Shown: positions 23,640 to 35,800 of the stretch, piece by piece
Layout: each line of letters begins with the position of its first letter
Numbering within the stretch: position 1 is the stretch's first letter
Source: Arabidopsis thaliana
Taxonomy: Eukaryota > Streptophyta > Magnoliopsida > Brassicales > Brassicaceae
Assembly: GCF_000001735.4 (NCBI RefSeq)
Contig: NC_003076.8
Coordinates: 5,704,001-5,768,000, forward strand
Direction: 5' to 3'
DNA: 64,000 nucleotides
The notes under the pieces: generated by a model
The model's input: the letters and a program-made list of their open reading frames with translations, nothing else
What the model was told of the DNA's origin: nothing
Databases searched by the model: none
Made by a program: the position numbers and the translations under genes

Positions 23640-24688
23640 ATGGCGAGATCGCTCAAGAAATCAGCCAAGTTGAGTCTAAGAAGAGTCCGGATCAATTCAC
23701 CTTCGATTAGGTTCAAACCGGACTCGAGTTCCATAGAGAGAGACCAAAGAATCGAGTTTCTAGGCGAAAATGGTGATGATGCCGGATCCGGAGAAGAAGA
23801 CACCAAAGAAGCAAACAATGAAAGTGAAGAGGTTGAAGATAAGGAAGAAGAAAGAGTCAAAGTAATTGTAGAGGAGGAAGAAGAAAAAGAACAAGATGAT
23901 GCCAAGAGCTTTAACATTGGAGGCGGAGAAGGAAAAAAAGAGGCGGTGGCAGCGGTTGAGGCGGTTGAGGAGGAGGCGGAAGGCGGGAATAGAGTAATGG
24001 TGGTGGTTGATAAAGCGCTTGCTTCTACCGGAGCTTTAGAATGGGCTATTACGCATACTTTACAACCACAAGACACTCTTTTTCTGTTATACTTTGCAAA
24101 ACCGTTTAGAAAAAGTTCTTCTCTTTCTCTCCTCTTTGTCAATTTTCTTGTTTAAGGTTTGTTTGGTTTGGCTAATGAGGTTTTTCGGATTGAGTTTTAG
24201 GTAAAAGGAAGAACCGAAAACGCGAGGTGAAAACCGATGAATTGGTCCATACTTTAAAGAAACTGTGCCAAACGAAACGACCCGGGGTGAGTCACACTTG
24301 GTATTCGATTGTTTATACATATAATGAAAGCTACACTATTACTGTTCTGATCAAATTCTGGCGACGTGTGGATTTCTTTTATGAATGTCAGATAGAAGTG
24401 GAGATAAGGAGGTTAGAGGGGAAAGACAAAGACAAAGGGCAGAAGATAGTTGAAGAATCAAAGAAACAACAAGTGAGCCTTTTAGTGGTTGGACAAGAGA
24501 AGAAACCTCCGGTCTGGAGGCTATTGAAGAGATGGGCGTGGAAGAGACGCCGTGGACACGAAGGTGTTCTCAAATACTGCCTCGAAAACGCCTCTTGCAT
24601 GACAATCGCGGTTAAACCCAAGAACCGCAAGCTCGGCGGTTACTTAATCACCACCAAACGCCACAAAAACTTCTGGCTTCTCGCTTGA
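23640..24688 (+). CDS. Universal-stress-protein-like (adenine nucleotide alpha hydrolase fold) protein
   Basis: Three exons: 23640-24114, 24201-24286 and 24392-24688; 285 residues. The first 110 or so residues are a basic leader (ARSLKKSAKLSLRRVRIN) followed by a long Glu-rich low-complexity stretch. The USP-like domain begins at about residue 119 (RVMVVVDKALASTGALEWA) and ends with VSLLVVGQEKK and ENASCMTIAVKPK. The ATP-binding G-x2-G-x9-G(S/T) signature of bona fide USPs is not obvious: GQEKKPP replaces it, so nucleotide binding is doubtful. The ATG is the first in the frame. Matches what I recall as At5g17390. Function unknown. Confidence 0.82.
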
Positions 24689-25014
24689 CAACAACGCAAG
24701 TTTTCCTCTTTTGTGTTTGTATCATTCATAAGGCTTTAAAATTTTTTCACCTATTTCATCTTTTATACATGAAACAAACTTGCTCCAGTACACAAAAATC
24801 AAATAGGCCTTTCTTGGATTATTGATATAACAATGTTACTGCACAAGAACTATGAACAATTTTCCCTATCTTCTGCTGGTTCAATCGGTTAATGATTCCG
24901 AGATTCTGTTAATTAACACAATACATTGGAAAGCAAGTGAGACTTCTTGGTGTTTACTAACCTTCTCTTTTTGAGCTCAGCTTTCATTGTCATCGTTTCG
25001 GGTTTGGTCCAAAA
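24689..25014. other. Convergent 3' flanks of the USP-like and ER-ANT1 genes
   Basis: 326 bases of 3' flank shared by two converging genes; nothing else seen. Confidence 0.6.
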
Positions 25015-26104
25015 CTACTGAACCCAATGCTTATAAGCAATCTGGTGAAGCTGATCATATCCCGCAAGCACTCCTGCTCCTGCTACTCCAAGAAGCATGT
25101 TCGCAGTAACTCCTCTATATAGCGCATAGAACCCTTCCGACTTCAATATCTCTCTTAAGGCATGAATGGTGTTCCGGTATTTAACAGGTTGTCCTGATGT
25201 AAGCATCATTCTCCTCCTAAGTGTGTCAAAAGGGTAAGCAATGACGCCTGCAGAGGTAGTAATACTCCAACCCAATAGAAAACTAGCCAAGAAGTTTCCC
25301 TGTCACGGAATCAAAGAACCATTTTTAGCTATTTTCTGCTATAGATTAAGAAATAATAACGGCATACATAGATGACATTACCTCTAAGGAACCGACTAAC
25401 ACAATGGGTTTGATGGTGTCGTACATCCCAAAATACATTCCTCGGTAAAGAGTGATTCCCACTATTGACACACCAAATCCACGGTAAAGACCTTTAATAC
25501 CGTCACTTGACAAAGTTTTACGATACACATCGATCATCCCTTTAAACTGTCTCTTGCCATTAACAGAACATTCCTTTGCATCAGTGCCTAAACGGGTCCG
25601 CGCATAATCCAAATGGTACAGAAACAAGGAAGTTGTTGCTCCAGCAGCACTTCCCGAAGCTACATTTCCAGCAAACCACTTCAAGTAACCATCTTTCTCT
25701 TTCGAACATCCAAGAAGGTTCTTGAAGTAACCTTTAAATGCAAAGTTGGAAGCCTAAAAGCAATTAAATTTAGTGACAATAAGAATCTAACACAAACCTC
25801 AGCACGCTGATCTAAAGTAAGGGTTCTTGGAATGTAGTACCTGTGTAGGGAAATATCGTATGACATTGGCTTGGTTTCCTCTCCAAAAGGACAAAACACC
25901 TTCTTCTCTATAGATTCTGGTAAAGCAATTACCCAAACCAGTGTAAGGTCTTATGAGATGTCCAGTCTTTATCATCTCCCCTTGATTCTGCAGTAAAAGC
26001 TTCACCCTTTCGATTGGAGCAGCTGCAGATTTGGCAACAATGGCTGCAGCACCACCCATCACAAAATCAGCAGAGAATCTCTCGGATTTTCCGATCAAAG
26101 CCAT
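25015..26104 (-). CDS. ER-ANT1: Endoplasmic-reticulum ADP/ATP carrier (mitochondrial carrier family)
   Basis: Three exons, 26104-25841, 25753-25382 and 25299-25015; 306 residues. The frame extends upstream through a GTG, but the first ATG is 26104 ([18 protein letters not shown]). Three carrier repeats are visible: [11 protein letters not shown] in repeat 1, LDYARTRL in repeat 2 and [12 protein letters not shown] in repeat 3. RRRMML is a one-residue variant of the RRRMMM signature of ADP/ATP exchangers. The N-terminal extension found in plant mitochondrial AACs is absent, in line with the reported ER location. Role: ATP import into the ER lumen in exchange for ADP. It lies head-to-head with GCP2 across a 546-base spacer. 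Confidence 0.96.
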
Positions 26105-26650
26105 CCTCTTTTCCCTCACCTAATTCTATACCAATAAATATAGAGATGTTATGGGCAAGAGTTTCTTCTGGGTTCTAGAAATATCAAATCCTAAAGCTAA
26201 AAAGGAACAAAATTTGATAATAAAAGGAAAGGTTTTGAAGTGAAAAACCTGGAGATTGCTAATTGATTCTCCGCCGCAGAGAGAAGAACTCGGCGGCGAA
26301 AGATTGATTTCCAGGTCGAGGAGGAGAAGAAGAGGAGGCGATTTCGTTATTTCGTTTTGAGAAGCCAATAAAATAGAAAAGAGATAATCATTTTCTGTGA
26401 ATTTCAAAGCTGGAGGTGGAGGACAGGGCAGGAGCAATGGCTGGTTTTTTCTTTCTTTACTTAAAAAAATGGTTTTGTCCTTTTTTAATTTCGAATTTGA
26501 AACCAGGATCTGGAAATTTCTGGTTCAATTAAAACCGGACATTTTAAGGAAAACCGGAGATGGTTCGGTATATGGTGACTGTCTGACTGATCTGTGTCTT
26601 CTTTTTCATAAAGGTTTAAACTTTTAGTTCCAGAGACTGGGAGCGAAGCA
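26105..26650. promoter_or_regulatory. Shared divergent promoter of ER-ANT1 and GCP2
   Basis: 546 bases separate two divergent start codons. The ER-ANT1 side is pyrimidine-rich and probably holds its 5' UTR and possibly a leader intron. No clear TATA box is seen on either side. Confidence 0.55.
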
Positions 26651-29600
26651 ATGGAATCAATGACGCCAATCTCGTGCCCTACGACTCCTCGTTGGAACCA
26701 AGACAGACCATTTCTCACTGGTCGCTTCCATCAGGTGCTCGATCTTCAGATGTGCTTGATTTTAGTTCTCTAATTCGTTCAAATTCTATTTAATTGTGAA
26801 CATTGGTAACTTCTGAGAAAAAGTAGTTTTGACAATGGGTTTATCTCAGGAAACGAGGGCAAGCTCCAAGTTTGCTGATTCTAAGAGGTTTACTTTAGAC
26901 TCGTCTAGGTATTTTGAAATTTTATACTAAAAATTAGTAATACATCTCTGTTTTAACCTCCCAAAGTCTGTTCCTTTTTCATCTTATTCTAAAGAGTCAT
27001 TGACCTTTATATTTTGCTTTCAGCAGTTCTGGAGTAGAGCAGGCAATTGGCTGCTATGACACACCGGTTCAGGTTTGTGTTATTTTACAAAGCAAGTCTG
27101 TCCCTTTTTTTCTTGGCTTCCACTTATTCTGTGAGATTGTTATTATGTAACCTTGAAACTAGTGTTGGGGTCCTTAAAGCTTGGGTTTGAGTTGTGTAGT
27201 TTTTACAAGTTGGCATCATTGTAGGTGAAGTTGGTTTCTCGTTTTCGTGGCATAGACTAGGATAATTGACCTGAGCTAAACAATTGTGGAACTTCCTAGC
27301 CTAGGTTTAGAATTGGTGTCACCTCTTTTGTTATGTCCATTTCAGTAACTGTTTTTTATTCCTTTTGGCATGCAGGAGCTTATCGTCATTGATGATCTCT
27401 TATCTGCGTTGGTTGGAATTGAAGGGAGATATATTTCAATTAAAAGATTCCATGGGAAGGAGGATAGTATAGCTTTCCAAGTTGATCCATCAATGGATTT
27501 GGCACTACAGGTAAGTAGTACTCAACACAATAACTTTTGGTTCCTATCCCAAACATTTTTATCATGATGGTCTACAGTAGTCAACTGCAAAAAATCTGTG
27601 ATTTCTAACCATGCTTGATCTGTTCTTTCTTAGAGCTACCGGAATTAGTGCATATGTATCATGTATGTACAAAGTCTTTCACATATTGAGACTGTTACAG
27701 TGATGTTTGCAAAGTGTATATTTATGTTTATGAAACTTGATGCATTTCATTGGTGTTCTGACTTCTTGAAAGTTCAATTATCTCCGAAGTCCAATAAAAT
27801 GGACACATGCATTACTATGTTATGTCTAGGATGGTTCTCTCTTTTGAATAGGATTTTTAGAGATGTTATAACGGATTAACATTGTAATTCTTTATTTAAT
27901 TGGCTCTTCTCATATATATTGACCGTTGCAAATAATTTTGCAGGAATTGGCGAAAAGAATATTTCCTTTATGTGAATATTATCTGCTGATTGACCAATTT
28001 GTGGAGTCAAGCTCGCAGTTCAAGAACGGGCTAGTTAACCATGCATTCGCGGCTGCACTCAGGGCACTCCTCCTTGTATGTGATATAGGTTGCTAGCTTT
28101 GTGGAAATTGTGATCCATTGTTTGTTGAGTTATTTTTCGTTCCCTTTCTGTTACAGATGGGGGATTTTGCGAACTGGATATGGATTTTTTTAACTAATAG
28201 TCAAGTTTGGGGATTTACTCAGTAAACTAAAAATATGAACTTGGAAAGCTCATTTTAGAATGCTCTTAGTTTGTTTATTGGGTTTCTTTCTTGTCCACTG
28301 AATTGGTGTTTTTTTATCACATTTCTGAGTGTGTGTATATGCATATGTATGAATATCTAAGATGACACATATAGCTCTTACTGTCTTCTTTGTTCCAAGT
28401 TCTTACTGTCTCTCTAATCCCTCTCTTACTATTGCCGCATTGAATAAACTGATAGTCTGATTCTTTTCTTTCCATTTCACATCTTGAGTTTCGTGTCTAA
28501 CACATGTCATGCATTTTTTGGACTGAGGATATCATTTTATGTTAGCTTTGAGGTAATTTGACAACATTCTTTGCTATTGTTACACTAGTATTAACCATCC
28601 TCTCTTTTACCAGGATTATCAAGCCATGGTGGCACAATTGGAACATCAATTTCGACTTGGAAGACTTTCTATCCAAGGATTATGGTTTTACTGTCAGGTC
28701 TGTCTTTCTTCAAATAATCCAAGCTACAAGTTACGTAAACATTATGCTGATCGATTGTTTTTCGTATCTCTCAGCCCATGATGGGATCCATGCGCGCATT
28801 GGCTGCAGTAATTCAGCAGGCTTCAACGAAGCAGTTTGTGGGTTCTGGTGTTCTTAATCTCTTGCAAAGTCAGGTAGATTCCTGCTTTGGTCATTAAAAG
28901 TTTTTGGATTTTTTTGGTACTAGAATTAGCTTTTTTATTAAATGTCCTAATCTTGAAGACTATCATGCCTAGGCTAAAGCGATGGCTGGTGATAATTCAG
29001 TGAGGTCATTGTTAGAGAAAATGACGGAGTGTGCAAGCAACGCATACCTAAGCATATTGGAAAGGTTGATTACCATGCCTCTTTCTTTCTTGCTCGTAAC
29101 TAGACTCCCATAAAAAAAACATTGTGCTACAATCTCTGCCCTTTCCCTTTTGTTATTGCTTGGAATGCTCAGATAAATCTAAGTCCAACCTGTGACTATG
29201 TTTTTCCTTTGTTTGGATGGAGTGATTAGCGAACATGTTTGTTATCTTTTGGTTTGGCAGATCTGTACATGGTTACCCTATTTGCTAGATCGCTTATATT
29301 ATTATTCTTTGATGTGTCAACTAACTTTAAATAGTGTTTAATTAAGGTGGGTCTATGAAGGGATCATTGATGATCCGTATGGGGAATTTTTCATTGCCGA
29401 GAACAGGTCTCTCAAAAAGGTACTTCGATTGCTCAGCTCGTCTGCACTATTGTTAATTGCTTGATCTAACAATGTCAATTTTTTTTTGTACAGGAGAGCC
29501 TCAGTCAGGACTCTACAGCTAAATATTGGAGCCAAAGATACAGCCTTAAGGATACTATTCCTGGCTTCCTAGCAAACATTGCTGCAACAATATTGACCAC

Positions 29601-32415
29601 AGGGAAATATCTAAACGTTATGAGAGAATGTGGGCACAATGTTCAGGTATGATTGTGAATGAATTTCCTGTTTATTAATACAATTAACAGTGTTTGTGAC
29701 ACTGGACCCGACATTGGCTGATTTTTTTTAACAGGTTCCCATATCAGAGAGATCTAAGTTAACAATATTTGGGTCAAATCATCATTATCTTGAATGCATA
29801 AAGGCTGCTCACGAATTTGCCAGTATAGAGCTTGTGAATCTCATCAAGGATAAGGTAATACTTATTTTGTTTTATGATGACTGCTTCTTTGATGTCGTTC
29901 CTCGTCAATACACCTCTCTGACCATCAGTATATGATTCAGTATGACCTTGTTGGAAGGCTTCGATCTATAAAGCACTATCTTCTTCTCGACCAGGTATGC
30001 TGGTTCTGTTCATGAATAACCAGTTATCTTCAGAGTTCTTCAGAATTTCCTAGGCACAAATTTATCAATGTGAAAAGTCTGTTGTTGAGTTGTTTTCTTC
30101 AGTCATTGATTTTGGTATAACAATGTAATGAACTACAGGGTGATTTCTTGGTTCATTTTATGGACATTGCTCGAGAGGAGCTCAACAAAAAAGTGCATGA
30201 AATATCTGTTGAAAAGTTGCAGGTACTTTTTTCCCCTTTAGAGCATGATTCAAAATATTAGACAAAGCTTCTTACCATTATTAAATCGTTATGGCCTCTA
30301 CTTGTTTGCTGGAATCTAAATGGATGTGTATTATTTAGTCTTTGCTAGATCTTGCTCTACGTACCACAGCGGCTGCAGCAGATCCTCGTCACGAAGACTT
30401 GACTTGTTGTGTGGTGAGCAGTTAATTTGTCTTTTCCTGGATGTGATGAATTTACAGAGTTTGTACATTATATGTTCTCACTTTGTATTCATATCTTAGG
30501 ATCGAGCTTCATTGCTTACGACTTTGGGAATGCACAAGGACACTGATAGCAATAGTATTGAGGACCCAATGAGCATCACTGGTCTAGAGACATTTTCCTT
30601 GAGCTACAAGGTCTGCTCCTTTCTTGCCTTGTCTGCAACTACCTGTTTGTATCTGGATTCGAACTATTTTGTTCGTCGAGATATATATAAGTAATAACAC
30701 AGCTTAATGGCTATTAATGGTTGTTATATATAACTACTAATGCATTTCTAGAGTCATCATTCATACTTATATAAGTAATCGACAAATGCATATTCGATTG
30801 GCTACTCAATTGTTTGATTGTTGGTTGTGGCTTTGTGTTTCAGGTTCAATGGCCACTATCTATTGTCATATCAAAGAAAGCATTGTCAAAGTACCAGTTA
30901 ATTTTCCGCTTTCTTTTTCATTGCAAACATGTGGAACGCCAGCTTTGTGGTGCTTGGCAGATACATCAAGTAAGGACTGATATAATATTGTGTAGCTTGT
31001 AATTTGTTTCAGTTTTGGTTTCTTCTAAAACCATTTTAATCATTTTGCTTCGCTAACAAACTGCTGTGAAAATTCTACAGGGGATTCGGTCTATGAACTC
31101 TAAGGGTACAGCAATTCTTAGATCATCGCTTCTCTGCCGTAGCATGCTTAAATTCATCAGTAGCCTTCTACATTATCTTACATTCGAGGCAAGTCTGAAT
31201 GTTCTTTTTGTTTTGTTTTGTTTGTTTTTTAAAACATTTTTTTTTGCTAATAGAATGGAATCTGAATATTTTTTTGTTTTTTAAAGATTCTGATTGTCTA
31301 TTCATAGATCCTGTTTTCCATTGTGATTTTGCGGTGTAAGTCTCTGGAAAACTAACTTCTAGAATTGCTGACATACACTCTGTATATTGAATCCAGATAT
31401 CTCTGTAGTCGTAAAAACCATACTTACAAATGTAGGCACTTCTTGCAACTGTGTTTTTCGAGAAATACATTCTTGAAAACGTGATTCTGGAGAAATAAGT
31501 ACACTATCAATGAACAGAGGAGAGAAATCACACCAGAAGTATATAAAGACATAATTCTTTATGAGATGATTTGGTGTTTATTTTAGCAACTATTGCCTCT
31601 CTAAGTTTTTCTAATGTTGTTTTTGCTTGTCTTTATGTGGGATGTCTCTTCAGGTTCTCGAACCAAATTGGCATGTAATGCACGATAGACTACAATCCAC
31701 AAGGAGTGTAGATGAGGTAAGTGTAGAGACCTGCTTTGTTTTGGTTTGCAGGGAAAACATTCTTCATTGAACAATGTGCCATCATCTTGCAGGTGATACA
31801 ACATCACGACTTTTTTCTTGATAAATGTCTGAGAGGATGCTTGCTTCTTTTACCTGACGTCCTTAAGGTTTGTCGCTGTTCCACTAAATGTTATGTTTTC
31901 TCAGGACAGATGTAACAGTGTGATGTGCTTCTCTTTCGTGCAACAAGAGCAAAAATTCTGAACGCACTAATAATAGTGTAATGTTTATCAATATTTTACA
32001 CTCATATTTACTGATGGTGCAGAAAATGGAGAAGTTGAAATCAGTGTGTCTGCAATATGCTGCAGCCACACAGTGGTTGATATCATCGTCTATCGACATC
32101 AATAGCCAGTCTCATCCACAGAAGACAATGATAAGAGACACAACCGTTACAGAGTCCATATTGTAAGTAGTAACAAGGAATTGTTTTTCAAACTAATGGC
32201 TACACTATCTCTACAAAAGCCGTTGCTGTTAGAATTTTTGAACTTCATTATCACGGTATTGTTCTAATATGTCTGTTACGTGTTCTACCAGCAATTTCGA
32301 AAGGGAGTTCAACTCGGAGTTGCAGAGCTTAGGACCAGTCTTGAGCAAAGGCTCCCAGGCTGAGCCATACTTGACTCATCTCTCCCAGTGGATCCTTGGT
32401 GTTTCGAAAGAATAA
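26651..32415 (+). CDS. GCP2: Gamma-tubulin complex protein 2 (SPC97/98 family)
   Basis: Core subunit of the gamma-tubulin small and ring complexes that nucleate microtubules. Twenty-one exons: 26651-26734, 26850-26908, 27024-27072, 27376-27510, 27944-28075, 28614-28697, 28775-28873, 28973-29064, 29347-29419, 29494-29646, 29735-29854, 29941-29994, 30139-30222, 30339-30413, 30500-30610, 30844-30969, 31081-31188, 31654-31716, 31793-31867, 32023-32162 and 32292-32415. They give 679 residues (678 with the alternative acceptor in exon 3), the normal GCP2 size. The conserved grip region includes YEGIIDDPYGEFFI, and the C-terminal half has LSIVISKKALSKYQLIFRFL, which contacts gamma-tubulin in the family. 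Two splice oddities: a CAGCAG acceptor at 27021-27026 and a GC-AG intron starting at 31189. Corresponds to At5g17410. Confidence 0.94.
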
Positions 32416-32858
32416 GAGGTGAGACTTTAACTAAACAAACTCAGGCAATTCAATTTGTTTTTTAATGTTATCAAATGATATTCAGCTTGAGAAGTTGTTA
32501 TGAGATGTGTGCGTGTGTTTAGGCTTTTGTTGTCGTTTCTTTATTTTGTTTGTGAACTCCACGATATAAGAACAAGTCTCAGGCTCTCTGTTAAAAATTT
32601 GCATTCAAGATTTGTGGGTTTTCACTGCAACTACATGTCTCTTGAGGGAAGTATCTGTGAATCTTTTACTGTGTAACTAAAAAGTAGTTTTGTTCAAATT
32701 TTCTTACAATGCATTACTCGCTCACAATAAACCCAGATCCATCTGTTTTACTGGCTAATATACAATAAACAAAATCCAATTATGCAATCCAAAGAGAGAA
32801 GTGAAAACACTCTCGACAAAGTACAGAAAAAGTTTCAGAAGACGAAAAAGATTTTGCT
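32416..32858. other. Convergent 3' flanks of GCP2 and CESA7
   Basis: 443 bases between two converging stop codons; ordinary 3' flank. Confidence 0.6.
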
Positions 32859-35800
32859 TCAGCAGTTGATGCCACACTTGGAAGTGTCAGGTCCTTTGGT
32901 CTTGAGCACAAAAGGATCAATTCTTACCCAAAGCAAAGAGAAGATAGATGCCAATAACACTGACCAAATCACCACAATGGTTGGTGTTCTGTTCTGTCTA
33001 CCCATCAGACCTTTGAGGAATGGGTAGAGATGAACAATGACCCAAAAGGAGAAGAAGAGTTTACCAAATAGAGGTCCCCAAGACTGATATCCATTGTTAA
33101 TGGCATCTGAGATGCCTGCAACAACGCCAACAATGTTTATGATTAAGACAGTTGTTGGAGGGATCAGCAGTGTTGTCCATTTGAATGCGTAAAGTTCTCC
33201 AAAGTCATCATCATCTGTTGCCTTTGATGTGACGGTGAAGTTTGTGTCAATGCCTGCTAAGATTTTGAGGAGACCTTGGACAACCGCAAAGAGATGAGCT
33301 GAGATTCCTCCAATGACCCAGAATTGCTCGTTTCTCCACCATTCCTCAATGCTAACTCCGCTCCATCTCAATTCCAAGATTCCCGTTACAATGATCGACA
33401 TAAACAGTGAGATGAAGAAGAGACTAGCAAATGTGCTTATCTGAAAGAAAAATTGGGAAAACAGATAGTTAGCACATTTGATGCAGCTTCTAAGTGCTTT
33501 TCTCTGATAATTTTACTAACCGGTGGCATGATGAATTTGTCAGTAAGGAGACAGATGGCTGGAAGGATACAGTAGGCAAGAAGTGGTATAGATGTGAAGG
33601 GGTAGATTGTTGTGTTGGCATAAGCAAAACGCTCAAGCCACTTGAGTTTGCCTCCTTTGTAGCCATACCAGAGAGGACTGTGCCGGCTGAAAAATATCTC
33701 AACCGATCCAAGTGCCCAACGCAAAACCTGGTTTAACCTGTCTGATAGATTAATAGGAGCTGAACCTTTGAATGCAGGCCTCTTAGGCATGCAGTAAATA
33801 GACCTCCATCCACGGCAATGCATCTTGAATCCCGTCAAAATATCCTCTGTGATAGAGCCATAGATCCAACCCAGCTGCAATTTCGAGATACACAAACGTT
33901 TTTTACAATGGCCAGCTACTAAATCACAAATAAGAAGGTGATTTCTACGATTCAGTATTATTACCTCAGTTCCCCACTCAGTCTTGTCTTCATAACCGCA
34001 GCTTATGACATGGATTGCCTCTTTAAGGAGCACTGCAGGACTTGATGACGGAGGAACACCACCTTCTTCCATCAAAGTTGAGGTTACAAAGATGGATGAT
34101 TGCCCAAATGTTTTCTCAAAGTTCATTTCAGACATCAAATGCTCCTTATCACCTTCTGCTCCTGCCAAAAAACACTATCAGATCCGCAAGATTCCAACAT
34201 AAACGAAATCTACTGCAAGAATGGACTGATATTATAAGGTTGTTGGGATAATTTACCTCCAAGGGCTGCTACGTCACCATTCATGTCATTCTTGGAAAAT
34301 TTCTTATTCTTTCTCCGGCGCCCAAAGCAAGGACAACAACCACAGCTTATCATCTTTGGACGTTTAGGACCCTTTGGTGGTTCATAACCATACAGAGCTT
34401 GTCGTTTGAAAACACAACCAGTACCAACGTAAACTGGACCTTGGATTCCATCTAGACCTTTCATATTGATCTGTAGCAAACAAGAGTGTAAGCAAGAGGG
34501 TACATTTTCATTTAGACCAGAAGTTGGAAAAATATGAATTGAGTCTTACATCAAAGAAGACTGTGTTTCTGTTGGCGTAACGATCGTTTGTGTCAATGCC
34601 ATCAAACCTTTGAGGGAACTGAACATAGCAGACCTTCTTTCCAATCTGAGGATCCATCAAAAAACACATTGCTTCCCTCACGGCCTTGCTGTTGTTTACA
34701 TAGTGATCACAGTCCAAGTTCAGCATGAAAGGAGCATTTGTGAGTACGCCTGCCACTCGAACCTGACAGAAGTATCAGGTTAGGTCCAAGACACGGAGAT
34801 CAGTTTCTTGTTTGGTCCAAGGCAGATCAAGAAAATTACCAGGGCATTCATGGCGCCAGCTTTCTTGTGGTGTTGAAAACCAGGACGCTTCTCACGGGAC
34901 ACGTACACAAGCCGAGGAAGCTCATGCCCTTCGACATCAAATCCTCCGCTGTGGCCGAGGAAGACTTGGATCATACCGGGGTGGTCCTTGGTGTTGTTCC
35001 CTGGCCACGGTGTTCCATCTTGCATGATCCAACCTTCTAGAGGAACCTTTGAGGCCTTCGCCACTTGAGCGTTGATCCTGACCTTGAACTCCTCATATTC
35101 TCTCTGTCATATGTCAATTTCACTTATGAAGTTTAGATTATAGTGAAAAGATGGGTGGTGGTATAACTAGATCAGGTGATATACACTGACCTTCATGGCT
35201 CGACGTTCCTTAACAAATGTTGGGTGGACTTTGTCCTGGAGATAATCAACTTTCAACGTGAAGTACATCTCCGGTGCCCGTGGCTCTATGGAGAATTTCT
35301 TACAGAAGGGAACCCATTTTCTTGCAAACTCAGCAGTTTCCGAGAGAGATTCGAATGTAAGCATTGAAGCACCGTCGTCAGAGACATAGCAGGAGATTTT
35401 CTCAACTGGGTAGTCCATGGCCAAGATTGACAGCACAGTGTTGGATGTGACGAGGGGAGGCTCCTTCAATGGGTCCACCGTACTGACAAAGACATCTACA
35501 GGGGCAAGCATATTTGGTTCACCTTCTCTCTCGTACCTGTATAAACAAAAAATATTTACATCCAAACTCCAACGTCATAGATTTTAAGACTTCTACTTGA
35601 GAATCTGTGGATTTTACCTGAGGGAAAGCCGATCTAGATAGGTCTCACGTTCAATAGGGAACCACTTGGGGAACTGATCAAGAATCCAAGAGACAGCGAA
35701 CCAGATTTCACAGATCACAGAGGTCAGCCATAATCCCAGAGCATCATGCACTGGATTCAAGAGCCTATACCGCAGAAAAACTGCTAGAATCACAAGCCTA

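Noticed and set aside
24844-24900. GGTTCAATCGG as a tRNA T-loop
   Set aside because: No matching acceptor, D or anticodon arms around it.
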